64,000 nucleotides of DNA from Edolisoma coerulescens. Lineage: Eukaryota; Chordata; Aves; Passeriformes; Campephagidae. The DNA lies in assembly GCA_013397115.1 (NCBI GenBank), contig VWZW01001325.1, positions 443,059 to 507,058 on the forward strand, read 5' to 3'. A model generated the notes under the pieces. The model saw only the letters and a program-made list of their open reading frames with translations, made no database searches and was not told where the DNA came from. Position numbers and translations under genes: made by a program. Shown in pieces: positions 63,440-64,000 of this stretch (the first letter of the stretch is position 1; every line of letters begins with the position of its first letter).

Positions 63440-64000
63440 GATGCCAGTATGACTTCCGATGTCACCGTGACGGGGCTGCGAGTTGGCATCACTTCGAATC
63501 AACTTAAGGTAGCCTGTAAACGCGGCTGAACGGCTTCTCCGAAAGAAAATTTGCTCTGAAAAGTAAGTGAAGATCTGCTGTCAAAACCCCAGCGGGCACC
63601 GGTGCCACGGCAAAGCCAAACCAGGCGAGGCCAGGCAAAGGACCCCCGCGCTGCCGGAGCGGCCGGGAGAGGGAACCAGCTGGTTGAGCTTCACTCTCCG
63701 AGCAGCCGTGGCAAATCTCAGGAATACAAATACACTGTTCCCCAGAACCGCACTCAGGCTTAACTAACTCCAAGCCAGTGTCAGCGGCAGGACCTGGGGC
63801 GTGTGTCGGTGCGGGACCAGGGCCGGATCCTGCTTAGCCGAAGGTTCCGAAAACCGGTCGTGGGTTCCCGACCACCGCCGAAGGGCGGTGGGAAGTTCCC
63901 AGGAAGCACGAGCACCGCCTCGCCCGGCCGGGAGGATATTCCCCCTGCAGCGCCTCTGCCCCAGGGCCAGGGGCTGCTGCGGGAGAGCGGCCCCGCCGCC
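63440..64000. promoter_or_regulatory. CpG island at the right edge, probable HIVEP2 promoter
   Basis: GC and CpG content rise steeply from about 63.44 kb and are still rising at the edge (GCGGCCCCGCCGCC as the last bases). This is the pattern of a promoter CpG island. In mammals HIVEP2 lies head-to-head with AIG1 and has non-coding first exons. AIG1 here reads leftward, so a plus-strand HIVEP2 starting at or just past this edge would fit. No coding exon is visible, so the assignment rests on synteny. Confidence 0.5.
63872..63891. repeat. GC-rich 8-bp hairpin in the right CpG island
   Basis: CCACCGCC (63872-63879) pairs with GGCGGTGG (63884-63891) around a GAAG tetraloop. It is flanked by TTCCC blocks on both sides (GGGTTCCC before, GAAGTTCCC after). 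Confidence 0.6.

Overview
The window is vertebrate nuclear DNA, almost certainly from a bird and probably a passerine. It is AT-rich and nearly all non-coding. It carries chicken-repeat-1 (CR1) LINE fragments with the avian 3' signature (short ATTCTGTG-type tails), a solo LTR of an avian endogenous retrovirus type, and a SINE with a tRNA-Ile-like head and CR1-like tail, matching what I know as TguSINE1 from zebra finch. Species cannot be fixed from the sequence alone.

One protein-coding gene can be supported, AIG1 (androgen-induced gene 1, a multi-pass membrane FAHFA hydrolase), on the minus strand. Exon 1 (residues 1-47, with catalytic Thr43) is at 38219-38359 and exon 2 (residues 48-99) is at 1792-1947. 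Both have perfect GTAAGT donors, and they join in phase 0 across a 36.3-kb intron. The remaining exons lie beyond the left edge. Exon 1 sits in a CpG island (about 37.9-38.6 kb) that also holds a TG-rich minisatellite just upstream of the start codon and a 17-bp tandem repeat carrying an E-box.

Layout: 1-1791 is the start of AIG1 intron 2. 1948-38218 is intron 1, with old CR1 pieces, a GC-rich degenerate minisatellite with kappaB-like decamers (12.0-12.3 kb), a perfect 12-bp hairpin (18.8 kb), a solo LTR (19.4-20.0 kb) and a 60-bp tandem duplication (26.3 kb). 37.9-38.7 kb is the AIG1 promoter and first exon. 38.9-39.6 kb is a CR1 containing a suspicious perfect 287-bp duplication around an N. 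39.6-63.4 kb is intergenic, with a circularly permuted SINE (43.8-44.0 kb), a CR1 3' end (44.2-44.5 kb), a CR1/L3-like reverse-transcriptase fragment (49.3-49.5 kb) and stretches that could be conserved non-coding DNA. From about 63.44 kb to the right edge is a second CpG island. In mammals the gene head-to-head with AIG1 is HIVEP2, so this is probably the HIVEP2 promoter or non-coding first exon; that is inference from synteny, not from coding sequence.

I found no new coding system. The most unusual object is the permuted SINE, whose breakpoints on both sides fall in the anticodon loop of its tRNA-like head and which is flanked by a possible 7-bp target-site duplication.
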